Assembly (NCBI RefSeq): GCF_014635725.1
Contig: NZ_BMDJ01000001.1
Coordinates: forward strand, 310,001 to 374,000
DNA length: 64,000 nucleotides
Direction of reading: 5' to 3'
Origin: Pedobacter mendelii
Lineage (GTDB): Bacteria > Bacteroidota > Bacteroidia > Sphingobacteriales > Sphingobacteriaceae
In this document: one piece after another, positions 43,589 through 53,422 of the stretch
Position numbering within the stretch: the stretch's first letter is position 1
How the letters are laid out: the number at the start of each line of letters is the position of its first letter
The notes under the pieces: generated by a model
The model's input: the letters and a program-made list of their open reading frames with translations, nothing else
Database searches by the model: none
What the model was told of the DNA's origin: nothing
Made by a program: the position numbers and the translations under genes

Positions 43589-43648
43589 AACATTAAAAAG
43601 ACCATTTTAAATATTTGCTTTATTACTTTTACAAAAAAAGAAAAGAAT

Positions 43649-45295
43649 ATGTTACCAAAAATAAATTTTACCGAGACCGAGGCTTATAAGTACCTGGCCG
43701 ATCATTTTGTAGATATAAATCAAAAAAGCATTAAAGATCTTTTTGCCGAAGATGCTAATCGTTTCACAAAATTTTCTGTTTTTTTTGAAGATATTTTATT
43801 AGATTACAGTAAAAACAGAATTAATGACGAAACTTTTGCTTTATTAATTCAACTCGCTCGCGAGTGTAAATTGGGTGAAGCTATTAAAGCGATGTACAAT
43901 GGCGATAAAATCAATGAGACAGAAGACCGTTCTGTTCTGCATATTGCCCTACGCAATTTAAGTAACACTCCCATTTCGGTTGATGGTAAAGATGTAATGC
44001 CTGATGTAAATGCTGTTCTTGCCAAAATGGAAAAATTTAGTAACAACATTATCAGCGGAGAATGGAAAGGCTACACTGGCAAACCAATAACAGATATTGT
44101 AAACATTGGTATTGGTGGTTCTGATTTAGGTCCGGTAATGGTTACGGAAGCATTAAAGCATTACAAAAATCATTTAAACATTCATTTTGTTTCAAATATT
44201 GATGGAACGCATATCGCAGAAACATTAGCTGGCTTAAATGCTGAAACCACGTTATTCTTGGTTGCATCAAAAACGTTTACTACACAAGAAACTATGACAA
44301 ATGCACATTCTGCCCGAACATGGTTTTTAGAAAAGGGTGGTATAGAAGATGATATTGCGAAACACTTCGCTGCCCTATCAACAAATGCAAAAGATGTGTC
44401 GGCTTTTGGTATTGATACCGAAAACATGTTTGAGTTTTGGGATTGGGTTGGCGGTCGTTACTCGTTATGGAGCGCAATTGGGTTGTCAATTTCATTAAGC
44501 ATTGGTTTTGACAATTTTAAAGAATTACTTGCCGGTGCACATGCAACGGATAATCATTTTAAAACAGCAGAATTTGAAAATAACCTACCCGTAATTTTAG
44601 GATTATTGGGTGTTTGGTACATTAACTTTTACAATGCAGAAACACAGGTAATTTTACCATACGATCAATACATGCATCGCTTTGCTGCTTATTTCCAACA
44701 GGGTGATATGGAAAGCAATGGCAAACATGTAGATAGAAATGGAAACGATGTTGATTACGAAACTGGCCCAATAATATGGGGCGAGCCGGGTACAAATGGC
44801 CAGCACGCTTTTTACCAATTAATTCATCAGGGAACGAGAATTATTCCTGCTGATTTTATTGCACCTGCACAAAGTTTAAATCCGCTAGGCGATCATCATC
44901 CTATTTTACTTTCAAATTTCTTTGCACAAACGGAGGCTTTAATGAATGGCAAAACAGAAGAAGAGGTTTCATCTGAATTAAAAAAAGATGGCAAAACTGA
45001 AGAAGAAATAGTTAAGCTTGCACCATTTAAAGTTTTTGAAGGGAACAGACCAACAAATTCAATTCTATTGAAAAAAATTACGCCATATACATTGGGTAGT
45101 TTAGTTGCCCTATACGAACACAAAATATTTGTTCAGGGTGTAATCTGGAATATTTTCAGTTTCGACCAATGGGGTGTGGAATTAGGTAAACAATTGGCTA
45201 AAAAGATTTTACCTGAATTGGAAGGCAATGGAAAAGTTTCCAGTCATGATAGCTCTACCAACGGATTAATCAACCAATATAAATCCTGGAGGTAG
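43649..45295 (+). CDS. pgi: Glucose-6-phosphate isomerase
   Basis: A 548-residue glycolytic enzyme interconverting glucose-6-phosphate and fructose-6-phosphate. [53 protein letters not shown] and [19 protein letters not shown] match the two PGI signatures and the catalytic His/Glu/Lys regions. The start at 43649 ([14 protein letters not shown]) is used because the longer frame begins upstream of the -7 box and would add a non-homologous 31-residue head. A strong terminator follows. Confidence 0.96.
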   Translation: MLPKINFTETEAYKYLADHFVDINQKSIKDLFAEDANRFTKFSVFFEDILLDYSKNRINDETFALLIQLARECKLGEAIKAMYNGDKINETEDRSVLHIALRNLSNTPISVDGKDVMPDVNAVLAKMEKFSNNIISGEWKGYTGKPITDIVNIGIGGSDLGPVMVTEALKHYKNHLNIHFVSNIDGTHIAETLAGLNAETTLFLVASKTFTTQETMTNAHSARTWFLEKGGIEDDIAKHFAALSTNAKDVSAFGIDTENMFEFWDWVGGRYSLWSAIGLSISLSIGFDNFKELLAGAHATDNHFKTAEFENNLPVILGLLGVWYINFYNAETQVILPYDQYMHRFAAYFQQGDMESNGKHVDRNGNDVDYETGPIIWGEPGTNGQHAFYQLIHQGTRIIPADFIAPAQSLNPLGDHHPILLSNFFAQTEALMNGKTEEEVSSELKKDGKTEEEIVKLAPFKVFEGNRPTNSILLKKITPYTLGSLVALYEHKIFVQGVIWNIFSFDQWGVELGKQLAKKILPELEGNGKVSSHDSSTNGLINQYKSWR

Positions 45296-45300
45296 TGAAA

Positions 45301-45335
45301 ACAGAAAAAGCGAATTAAACATTCGCTTTTTCTGT
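45301..45335 (+). terminator. Rho-independent terminator after pgi
   Basis: ACAGAAAAAGCGAA (45301-45314) pairs perfectly with TTCGCTTTTTCTGT (45322-45335) across a 7-base loop, 5 bases after the pgi stop. Confidence 0.85.
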
Positions 45336-45454
45336 TATAAAAATATTACTTTAGCATAATCTCCTACTTGTTTAGTTACAACAAAAAACAATTAACTTAT
45401 TATTAAAAATTGATATTAAAGTTTAACCACCTTGATATCCAAACAGATTATTCA

Positions 45455-46768
45455 ATGAAAAAAAGAATTTTTTTTGCTCTGGCCATTTCCGGTCTGTGCT
45501 TAAGCGCATCTGCTCAAAAAGTACAATTTACCGAATTTGATTTGGACAATGGCCTCCATGTCATTCTACATCAGGATAAAACCGCCCCGGTTGTTGCCGT
45601 TTCAGTTATGTATCACGTTGGTTCTAAAGACGAAGATACCACGCGTACAGGCTTTGCCCACTTTTTTGAACATTTGCTATTTGAAGGCTCTAAAAATATT
45701 AAAAAGGGAGAGTTTATGAAATTAGTGAGTAGTAACGGCGGCCAAAACAATGCCAACACTTCTCAGGATCGTACATTTTACTACGAAGTATTTCCATCTA
45801 ACCAACTGGAATTAGGCTTATGGTTAGAAAGTGAGCGTATGTTACAACCTGTAATAAATGAAAGCGGTGTAAAAACTCAAAACGAAGTTGTAAAAGAAGA
45901 GAAACGCCTTCGTGTGGATAACTCACCTTATGGTAAATTCACAGAAAAAATCTTCGCTCACTTATTTGATGGGCATCCATACAGATGGCAACCAATTGGT
46001 TCAATGGCGCATTTGGATGCTGCAAAGCTGGATGAATTTATAGCCTTTAATAAAAAATATTATATTCCTAATAACGCTGTTTTAACTATTGCAGGAGATT
46101 TAGATATCGAAAAAACAAAAGGTTTAGTTAAACAGTATTTTGCTGAAGTTCCCAAAGGTGCACCAGTTGTTCGTAAAGAATATAAATTACCCGAGATAAC
46201 CAAAGAAATTATTGATACTGCTTACGATGCGAACATCCAGATTCCAGCAATTTTTGCAGCTTATCGTGTCCCAGGCATGAAAAGTAGAGAAAATAAAGTT
46301 TTGGGAATGATAAGTTCAGTTTTATCTGGTGGAGGCAGCTCGAGGTTAAGCACCAAAATGGTTGATGAAAAGAAAACAGCTTTGCAAGTTGCTGCTTTCA
46401 ATTATTCGCTAGAAGATTACGGCGCTTACATTACATTAGCTCTTCCAAATAAAAATACACCGCTTAACGATTTATTAAAAGATATTGATGATGAAGTGTT
46501 GCGTTTGCAAACCGATTTAATAAGCGAAAGCGACTATAAGAAACTTCAAAACCAATTTGAAAATAGTTATGTAAGTGCAAACAGCAGAATGCTTGGTGTT
46601 GCAGAAAATTTAGCGGCTGGATATACTTTCCATGATAAGGATACCAATGATATCAACAAGGAATTGGAGACTATCAGATCGATAACTCGAGAAGAAATAA
46701 GAGATGTTGCAAAAAAATATCTAAACAAAAACCAAAGAGTTGTTTTGTATTATTTACCAAAAAAATAA
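45455..46768 (+). CDS. M16-family zinc protease (active type)
   Basis: A periplasmic insulinase-like peptidase of 437 residues (signal peptide MKKRIFFALAISGLCLSASA). The inverted zinc motif HxxEH is present in FAHFFEHLLFEGSKNI, with the second ligand Glu in VVKEEKRLR. The start at 45455 is used because the longer frame adds a non-signal head. It is followed 29 bases later by an M16 homologue without the zinc motif; such pairs form heterodimers in which one subunit is catalytic. Confidence 0.92.
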   Translation: MKKRIFFALAISGLCLSASAQKVQFTEFDLDNGLHVILHQDKTAPVVAVSVMYHVGSKDEDTTRTGFAHFFEHLLFEGSKNIKKGEFMKLVSSNGGQNNANTSQDRTFYYEVFPSNQLELGLWLESERMLQPVINESGVKTQNEVVKEEKRLRVDNSPYGKFTEKIFAHLFDGHPYRWQPIGSMAHLDAAKLDEFIAFNKKYYIPNNAVLTIAGDLDIEKTKGLVKQYFAEVPKGAPVVRKEYKLPEITKEIIDTAYDANIQIPAIFAAYRVPGMKSRENKVLGMISSVLSGGGSSRLSTKMVDEKKTALQVAAFNYSLEDYGAYITLALPNKNTPLNDLLKDIDDEVLRLQTDLISESDYKKLQNQFENSYVSANSRMLGVAENLAAGYTFHDKDTNDINKELETIRSITREEIRDVAKKYLNKNQRVVLYYLPKK

Positions 46769-46797
46769 CCGCTTTTCATATTACAATATTTAAGAAA

Positions 46798-48879
46798 ATG
46801 AAAAAATTATTCATAATAGCTGCAGTTTCCTTATTGGCTCAAGGTATTTCAGCACAGACGATAGATCGTAGCCAAAAACCAAAACCAGGACCAGCGCCAG
46901 TAATTACAGTTGCAGACCCAGTTATCTACAAATTAGCAAATGGCATTACAATTCTTGTAGTAGAAAACCATAAACTTCCAAAAGTTTCGGCAAGCTACAG
47001 CATTGATGCGGGTCCAATTAAAGAAGGTGCCAAAGCAGGTGTTGTAAGTTTAATGGGTAGTATGCTAAATGAAGGTACAACAACCAAAACCAAAGCACAA
47101 TTTGATGAGGCTGTAGATCAGCTTGGTGCAGATGTAAGTGCTGGCGCATCAGGCGGAACAGTTTCGGCTTTAACCCGCTATTTTAGTGCTGCTTTTATGT
47201 TAATGGCAGAAAGTATTCGCCAACCTTCATTTCCGGTTGCATCATTTGAGAAAATCAAATCACAAACCATTACCGGTTTAAAATCGAGCGAGAAAAGTGC
47301 AAAAGCAATATCATCTCGTGTTGTAAATGCCTTGGCTTATGGAAAAAACCATCCCAACGGAGAGTTTGAAACAGAAGCTTCTATCAATGGAATTACATTG
47401 GATGATGTTAAAACAGCCTATAAAAAATATGTTACTCCATCTCGTGGTTATTTAACTTTTGTAGGTGATATTAAACCCGAGGATGCAAAAGCTTTGGCAG
47501 AAAAAGCTTTTGGCGATTGGAAAGGAACTACATTGACTTTACCTGTTTTAACTAAGGTTGGTAATCCTGCTAAAACTGAAGTTGATGTGGTTAATGTTAG
47601 TAATGCTGTGCAATCAGAAATTACGGTTACCAATTTGGTTGATTTGCCACTAAGCAGTCCTGATTATTTTGCTATTTTATTAGCCAATCAAATTTTGGGT
47701 GGAGGTTCAGAATCGAGGTTATTTATGAATCTTCGCGAGAAACATGGCTTTACTTATGGTGCCTACTCCAGCACTGGATCAGGGCGTTTTCAATCTAAAT
47801 TTACTGCAACAGCTGCTGTAAGAAATGAGAAAGCTGATAGTGCCGTTGTAGAGTTTTTAAAAGAAATAAATATAATACGTACAGTGAAAGTTTCAGCAGA
47901 AGAATTGCAAAATGCTAAAAACCTATATAATGGTTCTTTTGCATTAGGTTTAGAAAATCCTGCACGTACTGCTGGTTTTGCAAGCAGTATTCTAATTAAC
48001 AACTTACCAAAAGATTTCTATCGCACTTATTTGCAAAAATTAAATGCGGTAACTACCGATGATGTTTTAAGAGTTGCTAAAAAATATTTTAATCACGATA
48101 ATACACGTGTGGTAATTGTGGGTAAAACAGAATCTTTTGTTCCTGGCTTAACTAAAGCTGGTTTTACAATTAATACTTTTGATAATTATGCAGCACCTGT
48201 TAAAGCAGAAACTGCAACAAATACTACAACATCAAAATCTGCAAAAGAAGTAATTAGTAATTACATTACCGCAATTGGTGGAGAAGCCGCTTTGAAAAAA
48301 GTTACCGCCATTCAACAAACCGGAGAAATGGATATGCAAGGGAATAAATTAGGCATAGCTATGAAAAAAATGGCGCCTAATTTAAGTAGCATGGAAATGT
48401 CTATGGGTGGTCAAACTATGGTTAAGCAAGTTTTTAATGGCACAACAGGTTATGCAATGCAAATGGGTCAAAAAGCTGAAATGAAAGCTGATGAAATTGC
48501 CGATGCAAAAGCAGATAAAGGTTTATTTAACCAACTTTTTTATGGCACAGACGGAAGTAAGCTAGAAGTAACAGGAACCACCAAAATTGGCTCCGCAAAT
48601 GCTTACAAGCTTGTGGTAACTTCTGCAACCGGAAAAAAGAAAACTGAATATTATGATGTAACCTCTGGCTTGTTATTGAAAGAAGAAAGTACAACGACTA
48701 AAGAAGGTACTGAAATTACACAAACAACTGATTATGCTGATTATAAAAAAGTGGGCGACGTTTTATTTCCCCACTCGATAATTCAAAGTGTTCAAACTGC
48801 AAAAGGTGGGCAAGAATTTAATATCGTAATTAAAGAAATCAAAGTCAATCCGGATTTAAAAACATCGGATTTTAACTAG
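46798..48879 (+). CDS. M16-family partner without zinc motif, with LolA-like C-terminal domain
   Basis: A 693-residue exported protein. Residues 25-460 are M16-like (KLANGITILVVENHKLPKVS, KHGFTYGAYSSTGSG), but the position of HxxEH reads GVVSLMGSMLNEG, so it cannot bind zinc. Residues about 480-693 form an extra beta-rich domain (AIGGEAALKKVTAIQQTGEM, YYDVTSGLLLKEES) resembling outer-membrane lipoprotein-sorting proteins. It probably pairs with the active M16 peptidase upstream. The C-terminal domain could handle lipidated or hydrophobic substrates; that is inference. Confidence 0.88.
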   Translation: MKKLFIIAAVSLLAQGISAQTIDRSQKPKPGPAPVITVADPVIYKLANGITILVVENHKLPKVSASYSIDAGPIKEGAKAGVVSLMGSMLNEGTTTKTKAQFDEAVDQLGADVSAGASGGTVSALTRYFSAAFMLMAESIRQPSFPVASFEKIKSQTITGLKSSEKSAKAISSRVVNALAYGKNHPNGEFETEASINGITLDDVKTAYKKYVTPSRGYLTFVGDIKPEDAKALAEKAFGDWKGTTLTLPVLTKVGNPAKTEVDVVNVSNAVQSEITVTNLVDLPLSSPDYFAILLANQILGGGSESRLFMNLREKHGFTYGAYSSTGSGRFQSKFTATAAVRNEKADSAVVEFLKEINIIRTVKVSAEELQNAKNLYNGSFALGLENPARTAGFASSILINNLPKDFYRTYLQKLNAVTTDDVLRVAKKYFNHDNTRVVIVGKTESFVPGLTKAGFTINTFDNYAAPVKAETATNTTTSKSAKEVISNYITAIGGEAALKKVTAIQQTGEMDMQGNKLGIAMKKMAPNLSSMEMSMGGQTMVKQVFNGTTGYAMQMGQKAEMKADEIADAKADKGLFNQLFYGTDGSKLEVTGTTKIGSANAYKLVVTSATGKKKTEYYDVTSGLLLKEESTTTKEGTEITQTTDYADYKKVGDVLFPHSIIQSVQTAKGGQEFNIVIKEIKVNPDLKTSDFN

Positions 48880-48897
48880 TTAAATTTAATCTTTTAA

Positions 48898-48932
48898 AAA
48901 CCGCTTCATATTAATTTATGGAGCGGTTTTTT
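48898..48932 (+). terminator. Rho-independent terminator after the M16 pair
   Basis: AAACCGCTTCATA (48898-48910) pairs with TATGGAGCGGTTT (48917-48929) with one G-T pair, followed by Ts. It lies about 18 bases past the stop codon. Confidence 0.85.
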
Positions 48933-49087
48933 TATGCCTTAGATTTTTTTCAACTCATAAGCAACCCAAAAGCTTTAGCCATCGTATTGACTATGATTTC
49001 AAAAAAACAAATCTATCCCACTATTATATTTCTTGACTTACTATCCTGACTAGAGGTTTGGATATAAACTTAACAAAACATTGTATC

Positions 49088-49648
49088 ATGAATAATCTGA
49101 AAAAAACCTGCAAGCTTCTTGTCTTTTCGATTACACTATTTCTTTCTTTTTCCATACAAGCCCAAAACTATGTCGGCACTAACGTAAAAGTTAATCTGTT
49201 TTCATCAACACCAATAGAAGATATTAAAGCACAAAGCAATAAAACCAATGCGGTTATCATCTCAAAAACCGGAGAAGTCGCTTTTCAGATTCCAATTAAA
49301 AGTTTCGAATTCGAGAAGAAACTTATGCAGGAACACTTTAATGAAAATTATATGGAAAGTGATAAGTATCCTACTGCAAGTTTTAAAGGTGCCGTAGAAC
49401 CAAATATCAGCTGGACCAAAGACGGAGATTATCCTGTACTTGCTAAAGGAAGTTTAACGGTTCACGGTATAACTAAACCAAGAACAATATCGGGTAACAT
49501 TAAGGTACAAAATGGTACAATTTCTATTTCAACAAGTTTTGATGTTGCCTGTGTGGATCATAATATCGAAATCCCAATGCTGGTTTTTACAAAAATTGCG
49601 AAAGTGATTAATGTAAAAATCAACGGAACCTTAAACCTTAAAAACTAA
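49088..49648 (+). CDS. YceI-family periplasmic lipid-binding protein
   Basis: A 186-residue exported protein; the start at 49088 (MNNLKKTCKLLVFSITLF) gives a good signal peptide ending in IQAQ. The lipocalin-like YceI fold appears in KLMQEHFNENYMESDKYPTA, SFKGAVEPNISW and AKGSLTVHGITKPRTISGNI. YceI proteins bind polyisoprenoid chains. It is followed by a DUF5777 barrel and a Rieske protein in the same direction, which suggests an operon concerned with electron transfer or quinone-like lipids. Confidence 0.92.
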   Translation: MNNLKKTCKLLVFSITLFLSFSIQAQNYVGTNVKVNLFSSTPIEDIKAQSNKTNAVIISKTGEVAFQIPIKSFEFEKKLMQEHFNENYMESDKYPTASFKGAVEPNISWTKDGDYPVLAKGSLTVHGITKPRTISGNIKVQNGTISISTSFDVACVDHNIEIPMLVFTKIAKVINVKINGTLNLKN

Positions 49649-49652
49649 ACAT

Positions 49653-50591
49653 ATGATAAAAGCGACTACTCTAATCAGTTTTGCCTTGCTAATAACAGGA
49701 GGTGTTTATGCACAATCTGCAGATTCTTTAATGAAATCTATGACGGATACAGTAAAAGCAAGAACCATAAACTCAACTTTTAAATCGACACACATTGTTC
49801 TCTCTCACTCTACGGAAACAGAAAAAAAACATGATTTAGATTTACGGATAAGGCACCATTTTGGTGATATTGGCGGCGAATTTGGAAGTGCACACACATT
49901 GTATGGTTTAGATGTAGCTACAGATTTATTCATTGGATTGGATTATGGGATAACTGATAAACTAACGGTAAGTATTGGTAGAAGTAAACATGACGAATTA
50001 TTTAACGGCTACTTAAAATACAAGTTGCTTGAACAAGGTGGTGGCAAAAATGGAAATATTCCTTTAAATGTTACCGTTTTAGGGCAAATGGGCTGGATTG
50101 CAAGAGCACCTTTTACAACAACTGAGTTTTCGAGTTACGCAAACCGTTTCAGTTACTTTTTGCAGCCTATTTTTTCAAGAAAGTTTTCTCAGAGATTATC
50201 GCTTCAAATTGCACCATCCATTCTTTTCAGAAAAAATGTTGTTGATGTTCGCGACCCGGAAAATTTATTTAGCATCGGCTTTGCCGGAAGATTTAAGCTA
50301 ACCAAAAGATTATCATTTATAGCCGATTACACTTTGATTAATGGCTTAAACCGACCGACGGATTTATCACAACAATTTTATAATCCATTAGGTGTTGGGT
50401 TGGAGATTGAAACAGGCGGACATGTTTTCTCCTTGAACTTCATGAATTCGGAATACATTTCAGAAAACAGTTTTATTGCTAATACACAAAAATCATGGAA
50501 ACATGGTGGTGTTCGTTTCGGCTTTACTATTTCCCGAAACTTCACACTTTTTAAATCAAAAAATAAAGATATCCAAACTAAAATTTACTAA
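49653..50591 (+). CDS. DUF5777 outer-membrane beta-barrel protein
   Basis: A 312-residue exported protein (signal MIKATTLISFALLITGGVYA). LDLRIRHHFGDIGGEFGSAH, LYGLDVATDLFIGLDYGITD and LTVSIGRSKHDELFNGYLKY are the DUF5777 blocks, followed by repeated amphipathic strands. The function is unknown; the family recurs next to YceI and Rieske or cytochrome genes. It begins 4 bases after the yceI stop. Confidence 0.88.
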   Translation: MIKATTLISFALLITGGVYAQSADSLMKSMTDTVKARTINSTFKSTHIVLSHSTETEKKHDLDLRIRHHFGDIGGEFGSAHTLYGLDVATDLFIGLDYGITDKLTVSIGRSKHDELFNGYLKYKLLEQGGGKNGNIPLNVTVLGQMGWIARAPFTTTEFSSYANRFSYFLQPIFSRKFSQRLSLQIAPSILFRKNVVDVRDPENLFSIGFAGRFKLTKRLSFIADYTLINGLNRPTDLSQQFYNPLGVGLEIETGGHVFSLNFMNSEYISENSFIANTQKSWKHGGVRFGFTISRNFTLFKSKNKDIQTKIY

Positions 50592-50602
50592 AACAAAAAA
50601 TT

Positions 50603-51055
50603 ATGGAACGTAACGATTTTATAAAGTCATTAGGACTCGGAATTGCATTGGTTTGTACAGGTTCTTGCTTATCAGGCTGCGGAAGCAAGGGTAGCGATCC
50701 ACAACCGAACAACCCGGGTGGCGGAGGCCCGGCAACAGGCACAACGGCAAATGTAGATTTAGCCACACAAATACTTAGTATTGGTGCTTCAGTAACTGTT
50801 AACGGGATTTTATTTATTCGAACTGCCGCAGGCAATACCACAAGTTCATTTGCGGCAACTCAAGCCGTTTGTCCGCATCAGGGCGGCGCATTAAATTTTA
50901 TTCAGGCGAGTAATTTCATTCAGTGTGCTTTACATGCTTCACGCTACACTACAGCTGGTTCTATTTTGGCTCAACCCAATGATGGCGGAACAACATCTGC
51001 ATTGAAAGTATACACAACATCAATCTCAGGCAATACACTTTCTGTAACTGTATAA
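50603..51055 (+). CDS. Rieske [2Fe-2S] lipoprotein
   Basis: A 150-residue exported lipoprotein (ALVCTGSCLSGCGSKGS) with a Gly/Pro-rich linker (PQPNNPGGGGPATGTT) and a compact Rieske domain. The cluster ligands are AVCPHQGG (Cys, His) and FIQCALHASRY (Cys, His). It is smaller than a bc1 Rieske subunit and therefore likely a stand-alone electron carrier. It follows the DUF5777 gene by 11 bases. Confidence 0.9.
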   Translation: MERNDFIKSLGLGIALVCTGSCLSGCGSKGSDPQPNNPGGGGPATGTTANVDLATQILSIGASVTVNGILFIRTAAGNTTSSFAATQAVCPHQGGALNFIQASNFIQCALHASRYTTAGSILAQPNDGGTTSALKVYTTSISGNTLSVTV

Positions 51056-51101
51056 TTATTACTTTGTTAATTAGGGTTAGAGGCTCCTCATAAATACGAA
51101 A

Positions 51102-51171
51102 TGTCATCCTGATCCTGTAGAAGGACTTGCAAAACTGCCTTTTAAGGCGATTCGACAAGCTCAACGTGACA
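51102..51171. repeat. REP-like intergenic element with inverted ends
   Basis: The element starts TGTCATCCTGATCCTGTAGA and ends with GACAAGCTCAACGTGACA; the ends are imperfect inverted copies. Elements beginning TGTCATCCTGA are widespread intergenic palindromes in Bacteroidota. It lies in the 267-base gap after the Rieske gene, which otherwise holds nothing clear. Confidence 0.65.
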
Positions 51172-51322
51172 AGGTGCAAAGACAAATTGATTTATGAGAA
51201 AGCCTCTTTTTTAATGCTTTCGAATTGGTTATATTTATGTAGTTTTTTGAAAATTCAATTGAGTTTATGGAAATACCTAAACTTCTACATCTTTAAATTG
51301 TTAAACATTCAAAACAACACAC

Positions 51323-51853
51323 ATGAAACACACGAAATTAATTTTGAGCTTATTGTTTATGTTAACAATAACTCATGCATTTGCTCAAACGGATAAAGAA
51401 ACCACTACAAAAATAGTTGCCGATAAAAATTATATTTTTACTGCTAATAATGCAATGCCTTTAGCTAATAATGATATAAGCAGAATAATGAGCAGTTTTC
51501 CTGGTGGCCAGGGCGGAAGCGGAACAATTAATTTATCGGGTTCTCAATATGATTTAAAAGTAACCAAAGATAGTATTGTTGCTTACTTACCGTATTACGG
51601 AAGAGCTTATTCAGCACCTTATAACCCAACCGATGGCGGAATTAAGTTTACATCAAAAAAGTTCACATACAAAGAATCGAAAAACAAAAAAGGCACCTAT
51701 TCCATTAATATCAGCACAAACGATTTAAAAAAAGAAAACTACCAGCTTTACTTAAGCATATCGCAAAACGGTTATGCCTCACTAATGGTAAATAGTATAA
51801 ATAAACAATCAATTAATTTTAATGGCCTTTTGGAAGAACCTAAGAAAAAATAA
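51323..51853 (+). CDS. DUF4251 secreted protein
   Basis: A 176-residue exported protein (signal MKHTKLILSLLFMLTITHAF then AQ). DKNYIFTANNAMPLANNDI, SQYDLKVTKDSIVAYLPYYG, RAYSAPYNPTDGGIKFTSKK and SINISTNDLKKENYQLYLSI match DUF4251 of Bacteroidota. Its role is unknown. It is a single gene. Confidence 0.88.
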   Translation: MKHTKLILSLLFMLTITHAFAQTDKETTTKIVADKNYIFTANNAMPLANNDISRIMSSFPGGQGGSGTINLSGSQYDLKVTKDSIVAYLPYYGRAYSAPYNPTDGGIKFTSKKFTYKESKNKKGTYSINISTNDLKKENYQLYLSISQNGYASLMVNSINKQSINFNGLLEEPKKK

Positions 51854-51975
51854 CGAGGATTTAAGGATAAGGCAGGGTTTTTAGACTCGTCAAAACTGAA
51901 AGGTAAGCCAAAAATTAGCAGATTATTTTTTTAATCTATAATCTGCTAATCATTGCCTTATTCTAAGTTTGGCAT

Positions 51976-53079
51976 TTATTTCTTTATAATCTTAATTTCA
52001 AAAATGTAGGGCCATTTTTTTCCTGTAACAAAAAGCCGCTTTCCGATTTTATCATAAGCAATCCCGTTTAAAACATTGTTTCCTTTATCCCAATCTGTTT
52101 TAAAATAATCTGAAGAAAATAAGCCTGTTAAATCAATCTTACCATCTATAGCGCCGGTTTCTGGATTAATAATCACAATAGTATTAGTTTGATAAATATT
52201 AGCATAGATTTTCCCTTGACTGCCGGGCATGCCAGAATCAATATATTCCAACTCATTTATATTATCTCTGGCAGCTTTATCATCGAAAACGTCAATAGAA
52301 CCAGTTTTTTGATACGTATTTTTATCCATAAAATAGATGGTATTAGAGCCATCCGACGTGTAAATTTTCTGCCCGTCGAAGGTTAAGCCCCAACCCTCTC
52401 TTCCAACGGAATATGGCAATTTTGATAATAACTTAAAGGAATTTTTATCGTAAACAAAAGCTGTTTTTTCTTGCCACGTTAGTTGTAATATTTTGTCTCC
52501 TAATATAGTTATACCTTCACCAAAATATGCTGTATCTAACTTTACTTGTTGCAAAACCTTCCCAGTTTGAACATTTACTTTACGTAGATCCGACTTTCCC
52601 TTTTCACCCGTACCTTCATAGAAAAAACCATCGTGATACTCCAAACCTTCGACATAAGCGGATGTATCATGAGGAAATTTAGCAATAACTTTATAAGTAT
52701 ATAAATCGGGTGCTTTTGATGCAAAAATGATAATATTTGAAGTAATATCATCTGACTTTTCTCCTTGATATATTTTAGCTGTTAGCAGGTGATTTCCTAA
52801 TTTCAATCCTAAAGTTTTAAGTTTTAAACCTAATGTGTCTTTTGCTATTGCAACTTTCGTCGAATCGATTAAGTAAACTACAGAATCAATTTTTCTATTT
52901 TTCGCGAAATCAATCTTTATATCAATATCATTTCCTGAAACAAGGCTTGACCCTGCCGAAGGATTAGTGAATGTGTTGTAACCTGCTGAAGGTTCATTTT
53001 TACAAGAACTTGCCAGGTTTATTGCAATAACAATAAAAAATAAAATTTTAAAATGTTTAATCTTCAGGCCAAAAAGCAT
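51976..53079 (-). CDS. Glutaminyl-peptide cyclotransferase (lipoprotein)
   Basis: A 367-residue lipoprotein (ASSC lipobox at residue 26) with an early Ig-like segment (residues 35-120) and a beta-propeller cyclase domain: AYVEGLEYHDGFFYEGTGEK, GEGITILGDKILQLTWQEKT, YSVGREGWGLTFDGQKIYTS and FVTGKKWPYIFEI. The enzyme forms N-terminal pyroglutamate on exported proteins in Bacteroidota. Its start overlaps the end of yraN by 23 bases. Confidence 0.92.
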   Translation of the reverse strand: MLFGLKIKHFKILFFIVIAINLASSCKNEPSAGYNTFTNPSAGSSLVSGNDIDIKIDFAKNRKIDSVVYLIDSTKVAIAKDTLGLKLKTLGLKLGNHLLTAKIYQGEKSDDITSNIIIFASKAPDLYTYKVIAKFPHDTSAYVEGLEYHDGFFYEGTGEKGKSDLRKVNVQTGKVLQQVKLDTAYFGEGITILGDKILQLTWQEKTAFVYDKNSFKLLSKLPYSVGREGWGLTFDGQKIYTSDGSNTIYFMDKNTYQKTGSIDVFDDKAARDNINELEYIDSGMPGSQGKIYANIYQTNTIVIINPETGAIDGKIDLTGLFSSDYFKTDWDKGNNVLNGIAYDKIGKRLFVTGKKWPYIFEIKIIKK

Positions 53080-53422
53080 CGTTAATATGGTTTAGAGTAT
53101 AAGTATTATCTTTTTTAAATGTTATTGCAATGATATCAAAACGGATTTCATTCTGATGAGACATAATTTCAATATATTTTAGCGAAGCCAGTTCCATTTG
53201 TTTCTGCTTAGCTTTTTGCACAAATTCTTCTGGCCGACCAAAAGCAACTGAAGTTCTGCTTTTAACTTCTACAAAAATCATTACCCCGTTTTTGTAGGCG
53301 ATTAAGTCTATTTCAGCTCTTCCATAAACCCAGTTTTCATCAAGAATTTCATATCCTTTTTCTTCCAGATATGCTTTCGCGATACGTTCACCTTTATGGC
53401 CTAAGTCGTTGTGAATAGCCAT
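53057..53422 (-). CDS. yraN: YraN-family (UPF0102) nuclease-like protein
   Basis: A 121-residue Holliday-resolvase-like fold: LGHKGERIAKAYLEEKGYEI, GRAEIDLIAYKNGVMIFVEV and KSRTSVAFGRPEE contain the D-(E)-x-K style residues of the restriction-like core. The biological role is not settled. It starts directly after the dnaG stop and overlaps the cyclase gene. Confidence 0.92.
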   Translation of the reverse strand: MAIHNDLGHKGERIAKAYLEEKGYEILDENWVYGRAEIDLIAYKNGVMIFVEVKSRTSVAFGRPEEFVQKAKQKQMELASLKYIEIMSHQNEIRFDIIAITFKKDNTYTLNHINDAFWPED

